DNA from: Allobosea psychrotolerans
GTDB lineage: Bacteria > Pseudomonadota > Alphaproteobacteria > Rhizobiales > Beijerinckiaceae
Direction: 5' to 3'
Assembly: GCF_002917105.1 (NCBI RefSeq)
Contig: NZ_PQFZ01000002.1
Location: 124,001-188,000, forward strand
Length of the DNA: 64,000 bases
Part shown: positions 9,950-18,055 of the stretch, piece by piece
How positions within the stretch are numbered: the stretch's first letter is position 1
How the letters are laid out: each line of letters starts with the position of its first letter
Made by a program: the position numbers and the translations under genes
Notes under the pieces: generated by a model
What the model was told of the DNA's origin: nothing
Seen by the model: the letters and a program-made list of their open reading frames with translations, nothing else
Database searches by the model: none

Positions 9950-11293
9950 ATGACGATATCGCGCCAGCTCGCGGACTACGTCGCCACTGCCGGCAGGCAA
10001 CTGCTGACGGATGATCTGCGCGAGGCCGCTTGCCGCAGTGTCCTCGACCTCGTCACTGCGGCCGCCGCCGGGATCGCCGCGCCCGGACCGCGAGCGGTTC
10101 GCCAGGTGGCGCGGATGACGATGGCGGGCGGGGCGCTTCCGGTCTGGTTCTCCGGGCAGACGGCCGGCCTCGCCGGAGCGGTCTGGTGCAACGCCTCCTC
10201 CGCGGCCGCGCTCGATCTCGATGACGGTCACCGCTTGGCGCGCGGCCATCCCGGTGCGGCCGTCATCCCTGCGGCCTTCGCCGCCGCGCAGGAGATGGAC
10301 ACGACGACAGAGGAGCTGCTGCAGGCGATCGTCATCGGCTACGAGGTTGGCGTCGCAGTCGGGGCCGCGCGGCGCTTCTATGCCAATACCGGCATGTGGT
10401 CGGGCTATGGCGTCGTCTCGGCGCTCGGATGCCTCAGGCGCACGCCCCCGGAACAGCTGGCCCATGCCTTCGCCATCGCCGGCATGAGCGCTCCCAACCA
10501 GCTCCATGCCGGATTCGGGCCGGCCTTTCGCGCGCAGGAAGGCAGCGACGTCAAGGAAGGCATAGCCTGGTCGAGCCTGACGGCAGTGAATGCGCTCCTG
10601 CTCGCCGAGGCCGGCCATACCGGGCCGCTCGGCCTGCTCGACAATGCGGAGCATTTCCGCCTGGACGGACTGGCCGGCGACCTCGGCGGCCAGGGCTATG
10701 TCGCCCGCAGCTACATCAAGTTCCATGCCTGCTGCCGGCATGTCCATGCGCCAGTCGAAGCGTTGCTCGGCCTGCTCGCCCGGAACCGTATCGATCCGCA
10801 AGCGATCGAAGGGATCAAGGTCGCGACCTATAGCGGAGCCCTGCGCCTCGCCAATCGGCCGCGTCCGCAGGGCTTCACCGATATCCAGTTCTCTATTCCC
10901 TATTGCCTCGGCCTGGTCGCGGTAGACGGACCGGACGCCTTGCTGCCGCTGACGGAAGCCGCCCTCGACCGGCCCGACATCGTCGCCCTCGCGGAGAAGG
11001 TCTCACTGCGCCTCGATCCCGAGCTCGACGCCCGTTTTCCGGCCGAGACGCTGTCGCACGTCACCATCCGCGCCGGCGGACGCGAATTCGTCTCGCCCGT
11101 CACCGCGCCGCGCGGCGAGGCATCCGCGCCGCCGTCATGGCGCGATCTCGAAGACAAGCTCCGGAAAGCCTGCCGCTTCGTCGCGACGCCTGCACAGCAG
11201 GAGCAGTTGCTCGCCGCATCCAGCCGGTTGCGAGCTGGCGACCATGCTCCGCTGCTGGATGCCTTCGCGACGATCCGGCTCAGCCCGGGGTGA
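9950..11293 (+). CDS. MmgE/PrpD family protein
   Basis: A 447-residue protein of the MmgE/PrpD family (2-methylcitrate dehydratase/cis-aconitate decarboxylase fold). Recognisable features are the N-terminal helical opening ADYVATAGRQLL, the conserved DDGHRLARGHPGAAVIPAAFA block at about residue 90, and the KFHACCRHVHAPVEALL block near 260, which corresponds to the conserved K-x-x-x-C-x-x-x-H-x-x-x-D/E region. Some members dehydrate or decarboxylate; others have no assigned reaction. It starts 31 bases after the binding protein. Its 3' end overlaps the convergent LysR gene by 14 bases. Confidence 0.88.
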   Translation: MTISRQLADYVATAGRQLLTDDLREAACRSVLDLVTAAAAGIAAPGPRAVRQVARMTMAGGALPVWFSGQTAGLAGAVWCNASSAAALDLDDGHRLARGHPGAAVIPAAFAAAQEMDTTTEELLQAIVIGYEVGVAVGAARRFYANTGMWSGYGVVSALGCLRRTPPEQLAHAFAIAGMSAPNQLHAGFGPAFRAQEGSDVKEGIAWSSLTAVNALLLAEAGHTGPLGLLDNAEHFRLDGLAGDLGGQGYVARSYIKFHACCRHVHAPVEALLGLLARNRIDPQAIEGIKVATYSGALRLANRPRPQGFTDIQFSIPYCLGLVAVDGPDALLPLTEAALDRPDIVALAEKVSLRLDPELDARFPAETLSHVTIRAGGREFVSPVTAPRGEASAPPSWRDLEDKLRKACRFVATPAQQEQLLAASSRLRAGDHAPLLDAFATIRLSPG

Positions 11294-12197
11294 GGATCGT
11301 TCGCGAAATCTCGGCCGCGGCTTCGCGTGCGCCGTCCAGGAAGGCATCGACGAGCCGGGCGTTGCGGCTGTCGCGGATGCGGCAGAGCTGGAAGTCGAGC
11401 TGAACGGCCGGCTCGAAACCTCGTATCGCCACCTTGCCCCGCAAGCCCCCGACGGCCGATGGATGAACCAGCGATACCCCGATACCGGCGGCCACGAACT
11501 CGCATAGCGTCGGTGAAATGCTCACGACCATGACGATCTCGGGGGCTACTCCGTGAGCGTCGAAAACCTGCCCGATGCGCCGGCTCGTAAAACTCTCCGG
11601 ATCGAATGAGATGAAGGCGGTTCCGTCGAGATCGCGAGGCGTGATCACGCTCTTTTCCGTCAAGGGGTGGTCCAGCGGCAGGATGCAGACGAGTGGATGA
11701 GCCATCAGCGGCTCGGAGACGATGTAGGGGTTGTCGATCGGTGAGACGGTGAATCCGACGTCGAGCTTTCGGGTCACGAGCCCGTCGGCGATCCATTGCG
11801 AGCTGCGCGACTGCACCGAGCAGAACACACCCGGCTGACGGGCGAGAAAGCGCGTGGTCGCCTCCCTTATGAAGGCGCCGGAGAGCGCCGGCATGACGCC
11901 GATCAGCAGGCGGCTCTGCTCGTCGCGGCGGATCGCCTCGACCGCGTTCTCGACCTGGCGCACGCCGGCGAAGATCCGGTCGATCTCCTCATAGAGCCGC
12001 ATCCCGCGCCGGGTCAGCACGAGCCTTCCCTTCACGCGGTCGAATAGCTGGAGAGCCGTGTCCTCCTCCAGATGGGCGATCAGCTTGCTCATGGCAGGCT
12101 GCGAGATGTTCATCATCTCGGCTGCGCGGCTGACCGTGCCGTATTCGATCACGGCCTTGAAGGCCTCGACCTGTCGAAGATTGAGCCGTCGCGCCAT
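11280..12197 (-). CDS. LysR family transcriptional regulator
   Basis: A 305-residue LysR regulator. The winged helix spans the first 65 residues (LRQVEAFKAVIEYGTVSRAAEMMNISQPAMSKLIAHLEEDTALQLFDRVKGRLVLTRRG), followed by a substrate-binding effector domain. I take the ATG at 12197; an upstream in-frame ATG at 12278 would add 27 residues that do not look like LysR. It lies inside the binding-protein/oxidoreductase locus and is divergent from the flavoprotein at 12290. The shared box at 8269 and 12201 suggests it controls both transcription units. Confidence 0.93.
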   Translation of the reverse strand: MARRLNLRQVEAFKAVIEYGTVSRAAEMMNISQPAMSKLIAHLEEDTALQLFDRVKGRLVLTRRGMRLYEEIDRIFAGVRQVENAVEAIRRDEQSRLLIGVMPALSGAFIREATTRFLARQPGVFCSVQSRSSQWIADGLVTRKLDVGFTVSPIDNPYIVSEPLMAHPLVCILPLDHPLTEKSVITPRDLDGTAFISFDPESFTSRRIGQVFDAHGVAPEIVMVVSISPTLCEFVAAGIGVSLVHPSAVGGLRGKVAIRGFEPAVQLDFQLCRIRDSRNARLVDAFLDGAREAAAEISRTILTPG

Positions 12198-12200
12198 TGC

Positions 12201-12216
12201 ATAACCCTGGAGAATA
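12201..12216. promoter_or_regulatory. Candidate LysR-binding box in divergent region
   Basis: ATAACCCTGGAGAATA lies directly upstream of the LysR start codon and about 75 bases before the flavoprotein at 12290. It matches the box at 8270-8285 at most positions. Overlap with the LysR ribosome-binding region would fit autoregulation. Confidence 0.5.
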
Positions 12217-12289
12217 GCATCGAGAGAAAAACGACTTTGACGAAATACAATAAGGCTTCCTAACGTCAAAGCCGGCAAGGGAAATTCAC

Positions 12290-13408
12290 ATGCGGCCGGA
12301 CATCATCGTCATCGGAGGGGGCACGGTCGGCGCGGCGATCGCGTATGGCCTGGCGAAGCAGCGGCAGCAGGTTCTTCTGCTCGACGGCGATGATGGCGAT
12401 TTCCGCGCGGCCCGCGCGAATTTCGGGCTCGTCTGGCTGCAGGGCAAGGGGCTCGGCATGCCGGCCTATCAGGCCCTGACCCGTGACAGCATCGCCTTGT
12501 GGCGCGGCTTCACCAACGAAATCGAGGCCGAGACGCAGATCGACCTCGCCTATGAGCAGAATGGCGGCCTCGCTTTCTGCCTGGGCGAAGAGGGCTTCGA
12601 GCAGCGACGGCACGACCTGATGCGTCTGCACAACCAGCGCGGCGAGGGCGCACCGGATTGGGAGATGCTCGATCGTTCGGCGCTGCAGCGCTTGCTGCCG
12701 AAGGTCACCCTCGGCCCCAATGTGACGGGGGCGAGCTTCGGCCGACATGATGGACACGCCAATCCGCTGCGGCTGCTGGCGGCTCTGCACGGAGCGCTCC
12801 CCCGCCATGGCGGCAGCATCCGCCATCGGGCGCGCGTCGAGCGGATCGAGCCGATGGGTCGCGATTTTCGCCTGATCCTCGACGGCGAGACATTGGTCGC
12901 GCCGCGCATCGTCATCGCGGCCGGGCTCGGCTCCCCAGCATTGGCCCGGCAGGTCGGGCTCGAGGTGCCCCTGCGCCCCGAACGTGGACAGGTGCTCGTG
13001 ACCGAACGGCTCGAGCCGTTCCTGCCGCTGCCGGCAAGCGGGCTGCGACAGACCGGCGAAGGCACGGTGATGATCGGCGCGACCAAGGATCGCCCGGGCT
13101 TCGATGTTTCGACGACGGCTGAAGCGGCTGCCGGGCTGAGCCGCAAGACCGTCGAGATCGTCCCGGCTTTGGCTCAGGTCCGCCTCGTCAGGCAATGGGC
13201 CGGCCTCAGGATCATGACGCCCGACGGCCATCCGATCTATGCGCAGTCGCAGAGCCATCCCGGCGCCTTCGTCGCGCTCTGCCATTCCGGCGTGACGCTC
13301 GCGGCCTTCCATGCCGAGACGCTGGCGGGAGCCATCGCCGCCGGCGTTCTGCCCGAAAACCTTTCTCCCTTTCACCAGAGACGCTTCGATGTTCCGCAAG
13401 CTGCATGA
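12290..13408 (+). CDS. FAD-dependent oxidoreductase (DAO family; HcnC/opine-oxidase B-like)
   Basis: A 372-residue flavoprotein of the D-amino-acid oxidase superfamily. The FAD dinucleotide-binding motif is IIVIGGGTVGAAIAYGLAK (residues 5-23), and the C-terminal FAD site ends in GHPIYAQ...HSGVTLA. With the [2Fe-2S] protein and second flavoprotein that follow, it resembles the beta subunit of heteromeric HCN synthase, opine oxidase or D-hydroxyproline dehydrogenase. It would oxidise a secondary or D-amine at the membrane. The substrate is not known. AAGGGA lies upstream of the ATG. Confidence 0.85.
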   Translation: MRPDIIVIGGGTVGAAIAYGLAKQRQQVLLLDGDDGDFRAARANFGLVWLQGKGLGMPAYQALTRDSIALWRGFTNEIEAETQIDLAYEQNGGLAFCLGEEGFEQRRHDLMRLHNQRGEGAPDWEMLDRSALQRLLPKVTLGPNVTGASFGRHDGHANPLRLLAALHGALPRHGGSIRHRARVERIEPMGRDFRLILDGETLVAPRIVIAAGLGSPALARQVGLEVPLRPERGQVLVTERLEPFLPLPASGLRQTGEGTVMIGATKDRPGFDVSTTAEAAAGLSRKTVEIVPALAQVRLVRQWAGLRIMTPDGHPIYAQSQSHPGAFVALCHSGVTLAAFHAETLAGAIAAGVLPENLSPFHQRRFDVPQAA

Positions 13409-13685
13409 TCCAGGGGCGCAAGCTGTCACGATCTTCATCGACGGGCGTCCCGTGCCCGCCGAGCTCGGCGAAAGCGTCGCCGCGGTGCTGCTGCGCCAGC
13501 CCGAAGCCTGGTGCCGCACGACGCCGGTCTCGGAGAGTCCGCGCGCGCCCTATTGCATGATGGGCGTTTGTTTCGAATGCCTCGTCGAGGTCGACGGCCT
13601 GGCCTCCGTGCAGGCTTGCCTGACCCCGGTCCGAACCGGCATGCGTATCGCCCGTCAGCAGGGCCCCAGGAGCCTGTCGGCATGA
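13389..13685 (+). CDS. (2Fe-2S)-binding protein, small subunit of heteromeric dehydrogenase
   Basis: A 98-residue ferredoxin-like subunit; the ATG at 13389 lies inside the end of the previous gene (20-base overlap). Cysteines CMMGVCFEC (C-x4-C-x2-C) and a later C in QACLTP give a plant-type [2Fe-2S] site as found in HcnA and the N-terminus of sarcosine oxidase alpha. The fold opening VTIFIDGRPVPAELGESVAAVLL is typical. It would carry electrons between the two flavoproteins on either side. Confidence 0.87.
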   Translation: MFRKLHDPGAQAVTIFIDGRPVPAELGESVAAVLLRQPEAWCRTTPVSESPRAPYCMMGVCFECLVEVDGLASVQACLTPVRTGMRIARQQGPRSLSA

Positions 13686-15121
13686 GCGCGAACGAGACCG
13701 ATCTCCTGATCGTCGGCGCGGGTCCCGCCGGCATGGCCGCCGCCGTCACCGCCCGCCGCCAAGGCCTCTCCGTGCGTGTCCTCGACGATCAGCCGGCGCC
13801 CGGCGGCCAGATCTGGCGCGCGATAGAGACTGTAGCCGAGACGCCGCGCATCGCGCGGCTTGGCGAGTCATACCGGACTGGAGCGGATCGGGCCTCCGCC
13901 TTCCGTGCCTGCGGCGCGCTCTACGAGCCGGAAAGCCAGCTCTGGCAGATCGAGCCCGGTTTTCGCGCCTTCCTGACCCGGCAAGGCAGGGCGCGCAGCG
14001 TGACCGCGAAGGCGGTCATCCTCGCCACCGGCGCACAGGAGCGCCCAGTGCCGTTTCCCGGCTGGACGCTGCCGGGCGTGCTCACGGTCGGCGCAGCGCA
14101 GATTTTGCTGAAGACGGCCGATTCCGTGCCGACGAGCCCCGTCTGGATCGCTGGCTGCGGGCCTCTGCCATTGCTCTACATGACGCAGCTGCTGGCGGCA
14201 GGCGGCCGGATCGCCGGCTTCCTCGATACGACCCCGCGCGGGCGCATCGGCGCGGCTTTGCGCCATCTGCCGCAAGGCCTCGGCCGCCTCGCCGATCTCG
14301 CCAAGGGCCTGTCCTGGTCGTTCGCGCTCAAGCGGGCCGGGTTTCCGATCATCCGCCATGTCACGGAGCTTCGCGCCGAGGGGGAAGGGCGCCTCGAAAG
14401 CCTGCATTACCGGACGCAGGACGGTCGCGAAGGCGAGGTGGCCGCCGAGGTGCTGCTCGTCCATGAGGGTGTGGTGCCGAATATCCACGCTCCGCTCGCG
14501 CTCGGCTGCGCAGTGAGCTGGCATGCCGGCCAGCACTGCTATGTCCCTGAGTTGGACAGCTGGGGCGAGACATCCCAAGCGAATGTCTTCGTCGCGGGCG
14601 ACGGCGCTGGCATCGGCGGCGTCGAAGCGGCCGAACCGCGCGGGCGGATCGCCGCACTGCGCGTCGCTGCCCGACTCGGGAAACTCGGCGAAGGTGAAGC
14701 CGAATCCACCGCCCGGCCGGAGCGGGGCAGGCTCTCCCGCGCGCTCGCCTTGCGGCCATTCCTCGATGCGCTCTATGCGCCGCGTCCACAGGTCTTCGCC
14801 CCGGCCGACGAGACGCTCGTCTGCCGCTGCGAGGAGGTCACGGCCGGCGAATTGCGCGCCCGCGCCGTGCAGGGGCGACCTGGCCCCAACCAGATCAAGG
14901 CCTTCACCCGCGCCGGCATGGGCCCCTGCCAGGGCCGGCAATGCGGCTACACCATGGCCCATATCGTCGCGGCCGCGCAGAACCGGCCGGTCGAGAAAAT
15001 CGGTTTCTATCGTATCCGCCCACCGCTGAAGCCGGTGACGCTTGGCGAGTTGGCAAGTCTTGGCGAGTTGGCAAGTCTTGGCGAATTGGCGAGCCTCGAC
15101 GAGCGGGAGCCGGCGGCATGA
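13682..15121 (+). CDS. FAD/NAD(P)-dependent oxidoreductase with C-terminal [2Fe-2S] domain (HcnB/opine-oxidase A-like)
   Basis: A 479-residue pyridine-nucleotide-disulfide-type flavoprotein. The N-terminal FAD motif is LLIVGAGPAGMAAAVTARRQG, and a second nucleotide motif is near residue 160 (VWIAGCGPLPLL). A BFD-like iron-sulfur domain near 380-430 has CRCEEVT and CQGRQC cysteines. It starts by an ATGA overlap with the [2Fe-2S] subunit. Near the C-terminus, an 18-base tandem repeat encodes GELASL three times (15041-15094), which is not expected for the family. It is the alpha subunit of the dehydrogenase set. Confidence 0.87.
   Translation: MSANETDLLIVGAGPAGMAAAVTARRQGLSVRVLDDQPAPGGQIWRAIETVAETPRIARLGESYRTGADRASAFRACGALYEPESQLWQIEPGFRAFLTRQGRARSVTAKAVILATGAQERPVPFPGWTLPGVLTVGAAQILLKTADSVPTSPVWIAGCGPLPLLYMTQLLAAGGRIAGFLDTTPRGRIGAALRHLPQGLGRLADLAKGLSWSFALKRAGFPIIRHVTELRAEGEGRLESLHYRTQDGREGEVAAEVLLVHEGVVPNIHAPLALGCAVSWHAGQHCYVPELDSWGETSQANVFVAGDGAGIGGVEAAEPRGRIAALRVAARLGKLGEGEAESTARPERGRLSRALALRPFLDALYAPRPQVFAPADETLVCRCEEVTAGELRARAVQGRPGPNQIKAFTRAGMGPCQGRQCGYTMAHIVAAAQNRPVEKIGFYRIRPPLKPVTLGELASLGELASLGELASLDEREPAA
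15041..15094 (+). repeat. In-frame 18-bp tandem repeat (three units)
   Basis: Two identical units of CTTGGCGAGTTGGCAAGT (15041-15058, 15059-15076) are followed by a third with three changes (15077-15094). They encode (L)GELAS repeats at the extreme C-terminus of the flavoprotein, so length changes keep the frame. Confidence 0.9.
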
Positions 15122-16248
15122 GCGCTGAGGCATTCGACGTCGCGGTCGTGGGCGGCGGCTTGCACGGCCTGTCGGCGGCGCTGCATTTGGCCCGCACCGG
15201 CCGGCGCGTGACGGTGATCGAGCGGCGCTGGACCGGGCGGCACGCCTCCGGCGCCACCGCAGCCGGCGTGCGCACGCTCGGCCGCGACATCGCCGAGATC
15301 CCGATCTCGCTCGAAGCGATGGCGATGTGGCACAGGATCGCGGACATCGTCGGCGACCCTTGCGGCTTTCATGCCCATGGCCAGCTTCGCGTCGCGGAAA
15401 CTGGGGAGCACATGCCGGCCCTGCTCCAGCGCGAGGCGAAAATCCGCTCGCTGGGCTATGCGCATGAGGAGATCATCGACGCTGCCGAGCTGCGCCGCCT
15501 CGTGCCGGCCTTGAGCCCGCATTGCGTCGGCGCGCTGGTGGCGCGGCGCGACGGCGCCGCCGATCCGCATCGCACCATTCTCGCCTTCCGCCGCGCCTGT
15601 GAGGCGGAGAACGTCGCCATCGTCGAGGACTGCGGGCTCGAGGCGGTCGACCGGCAGGGAGACGACTGGCTGCTCGTTTGCGGCCAGCGCCGCTTCCGCG
15701 CGCCCGTCGTCGTCAATGCGGCCGGGGCCTGGGCCGCCCGGCTCGCGGCCCTGTTCGGCGACGAGATCGCGCTTGGCGTCAGGGCCTCGATGATGATCGT
15801 GACGGAGCGCCTCGCGCCGCTGCTCGCCCCTGTCGTCAGCGTCGTCGGCCGGGCGCTCTCCTTCAAGCAATCGGACCAGGGCACTCTGGTGATCGGCGGA
15901 GGCTTGCAGGGCGCGGCCGACCTCGACCGGGAGCGCAGCAGCGTCGACTTCACCGAGCTCGCCAAGGGAGCACGGGCCGCCAGCGACCTCTTCCCGGCGG
16001 TGCGTGGGGTGCGCATCGCCCGCTGCTGGACCGGAATCGAAGCGCAGACGCATGATCATCTGCCGGTCATCGGCGCCTCGCCGAACGCGCCCGGCCTGTT
16101 CCATGCCTTCGGTTTCTCCGGGCACGGCTTTCAGCTCGTCCCGGTCGTCGGCGCGATCCTGACGGATCTCGTCGTTGAGGGAACGACGCGGCGCGAGATC
16201 GCCGCCTTCGCGCCGCGGCGCCTGATGCAGGAAAGGGTCGCGGCATGA
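15118..16248 (+). CDS. FAD-dependent oxidoreductase (DAO family; sarcosine oxidase beta/hydroxyproline dehydrogenase-like)
   Basis: A 376-residue second DAO-family flavoprotein. It overlaps the previous stop by four bases (ATGA). The FAD motif is VAVVGGGLHGLSAALHLARTGRRVTVIER; the C-terminal segment RCWTGIEAQTHDHLPVIGAS...HAFGFSGHGFQLVPVVGAIL is typical of sarcosine oxidase/dehydrogenase beta. Two beta-like subunits flank one alpha/gamma pair. One electron-transfer core may therefore serve two substrates, or the two may act in sequence on one compound (inference). Confidence 0.85.
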   Translation: MSAEAFDVAVVGGGLHGLSAALHLARTGRRVTVIERRWTGRHASGATAAGVRTLGRDIAEIPISLEAMAMWHRIADIVGDPCGFHAHGQLRVAETGEHMPALLQREAKIRSLGYAHEEIIDAAELRRLVPALSPHCVGALVARRDGAADPHRTILAFRRACEAENVAIVEDCGLEAVDRQGDDWLLVCGQRRFRAPVVVNAAGAWAARLAALFGDEIALGVRASMMIVTERLAPLLAPVVSVVGRALSFKQSDQGTLVIGGGLQGAADLDRERSSVDFTELAKGARAASDLFPAVRGVRIARCWTGIEAQTHDHLPVIGASPNAPGLFHAFGFSGHGFQLVPVVGAILTDLVVEGTTRREIAAFAPRRLMQERVAA

Positions 16249-17189
16249 TGAGCTATGTCTTCAGGCGCGTGCTTCTCGCCGTGCCGACGCTGTTCCTGAT
16301 GCTGACGGCGATCTTCGTGCTGGTCCGGCTCTTGCCCGGCGACGCCGCCTCCGTGATCCTCGGCGACCAGGCGAGCGCCGCCTCGCTCGCCGCCCTCCGC
16401 GAAAAGCTCGGGCTCGACCAGCCGGTCCATGCCCAGTATCTCGCCTTCCTCGGCAAGGTGCTGACGGGCGATCTCGGCCAGTCCTTGAGCAGCGGCCGCA
16501 GCGTCATCCAGGAGGTGCTGCTGGTGCTGCCCTCGACGATCGAGCTCACCATTGCAGCGGTCGCGATCGGCCTCGTCTTCGGCCTGCCGCTCGGCGTCGC
16601 CGCCGCGCTCAGCCGAAATGGCTGGGTCGACTATGTCTCGCGCGTCGTCTCGCTGGTCGGTCTGTCCTTCCCGGCCTTCGTCTCCGGCATCCTGATGCTG
16701 ATCGTCTTCTCGATCCAGCTCGGCTGGTTCCCGGTGCTGGGCAACACCAGCGGCGCCGGCAGCCTGGTTGAGCGGCTGCGGGCGCTCGCACTGCCGGCGC
16801 TCAATCTCGGCATCATCATGACGGCCTATGTGATGCGCGTGACCCGCGCCGCGATGCTCGGCGTCCTGACCGAGGACTATATCCGCACCGCCCGCGCCAA
16901 GGGGGTGGGCCCGGGCCAGCTCGTCGTGACGCATGCCCTGCGCAACAGCCTGATTCCGATCATCACGGTGGTCGGGCTCTATTTCGGCACGCTGATCGGC
17001 AATTCGGTGCTGACCGAGATCATCTTCAACCGCCCGGGCCTGGGCAAGCTGATCATCGGCGCACTCAACGCCCGCGACTACACGCTGCTACAGGGGCTGA
17101 TGATCATCTTCGCCATCTGCGTGATCATCGTGAACACATTGACCGACCTGGCCTACGGCCTCGTCGATCCGAGGGTGAAATACACATGA
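16245..17189 (+). CDS. ABC transporter permease (DppB-type)
   Basis: A 314-residue permease of the dipeptide/nickel/opine class. It begins with the classic MMSYVFRRVLLAVPTLFLMLTAIFVLVRLLPGD. The coupling loop reads YIRTARAKGVGPGQLVVTHALRNSLIPIITVVG. It overlaps the flavoprotein by four bases, placing it in the same transcript. Its partner is the next gene, and the presumed binding protein is at 8371. No ATPase of this class is present nearby. Confidence 0.92.
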   Translation: MMSYVFRRVLLAVPTLFLMLTAIFVLVRLLPGDAASVILGDQASAASLAALREKLGLDQPVHAQYLAFLGKVLTGDLGQSLSSGRSVIQEVLLVLPSTIELTIAAVAIGLVFGLPLGVAAALSRNGWVDYVSRVVSLVGLSFPAFVSGILMLIVFSIQLGWFPVLGNTSGAGSLVERLRALALPALNLGIIMTAYVMRVTRAAMLGVLTEDYIRTARAKGVGPGQLVVTHALRNSLIPIITVVGLYFGTLIGNSVLTEIIFNRPGLGKLIIGALNARDYTLLQGLMIIFAICVIIVNTLTDLAYGLVDPRVKYT

Positions 17190-18055
17190 GCGCAGTTGCC
17201 ACCACGACCGTCGACATCCGGCCGGGCGGCCTCTGGCTCGCCTTCACCCAGAACAAACTCGCCTGGGTCGGCCTCGTCCTGCTCATGCTCATCGTCTTCG
17301 TCGCGGTCTTCGCGCCCTGGCTCGCCCCCTATGATCCTCTGGAGCAGAACATCGTTGTACGGCTCGAGCCGCCCTCGGCGGAATTCTGGCTCGGCACCGA
17401 CAGCTACGGCCGCGACGTGTTTTCGCGATTGCTCTACGGCGCACGGATTTCGCTTTTCGTCGGGTTCGTCGCCATCCTGATCGCCATGCTGGTCGGCACG
17501 ACGATCGGCGTGCTGGCCGGCTATATCGGCGGCGTGTTCGACCAGATCGTCATGGGCTTCCTCGACGTGCTGCTCGCTTTCCCGACGCTGCTGCTCGGCC
17601 TGATGATCGCTGCGATGCTCGGAGCGAGCCTGGAGAACCTGATCATCGCAATCGCAGTGACGGAGGTCGCCCCCTTCGCCCGCGTCGCACGCGCGCCGAC
17701 GATGACGCTGCGCCAGCGCGATTTCGTCGAGGCGAGCCGCTCCTATGGCTGCGGCCCGTTCCGCATCATGACGCGCCATATCCTGCCCAACATGATCTCG
17801 GACGTGGTGGTGATGAGCTCGCTCTGGCTCGCTTCCGCGATCCGTACCGAAGCTTCGCTGAGCTTCATCGGCCTCGGCGTGCCGCCGCCGGCGGCGACCT
17901 GGGGCGGCATGATCCGCGAGGGCTTCGAGAACATCCTCGATGCCTGGTGGCTTGCCGTTTTCCCCAGTCTCGCAATCCTGGTGACGGTGCTTGCGCTCAA
18001 CCTCCTCGGCGATGCTCTGCGCGACGCATCCGATCCGCGCAGCCGCTCAAGGTGA
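17186..18055 (+). CDS. ABC transporter permease (DppC-type)
   Basis: A 289-residue partner permease. The N-terminal OppC-like helix is followed by LAPYDPLEQNIVVRLEPPSAEFWLGTDSYGRDVFSRLLYGARISL. The coupling loop is FVEASRSYGCGPFRIMTRHILPNMISDVVVM. It is the last gene of the locus and overlaps the convergent monooxygenase gene by nine bases at its 3' end. The DppD/DppF-type ATPases that normally follow are absent here. Confidence 0.92.
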   Translation: MSAVATTTVDIRPGGLWLAFTQNKLAWVGLVLLMLIVFVAVFAPWLAPYDPLEQNIVVRLEPPSAEFWLGTDSYGRDVFSRLLYGARISLFVGFVAILIAMLVGTTIGVLAGYIGGVFDQIVMGFLDVLLAFPTLLLGLMIAAMLGASLENLIIAIAVTEVAPFARVARAPTMTLRQRDFVEASRSYGCGPFRIMTRHILPNMISDVVVMSSLWLASAIRTEASLSFIGLGVPPPAATWGGMIREGFENILDAWWLAVFPSLAILVTVLALNLLGDALRDASDPRSRSR

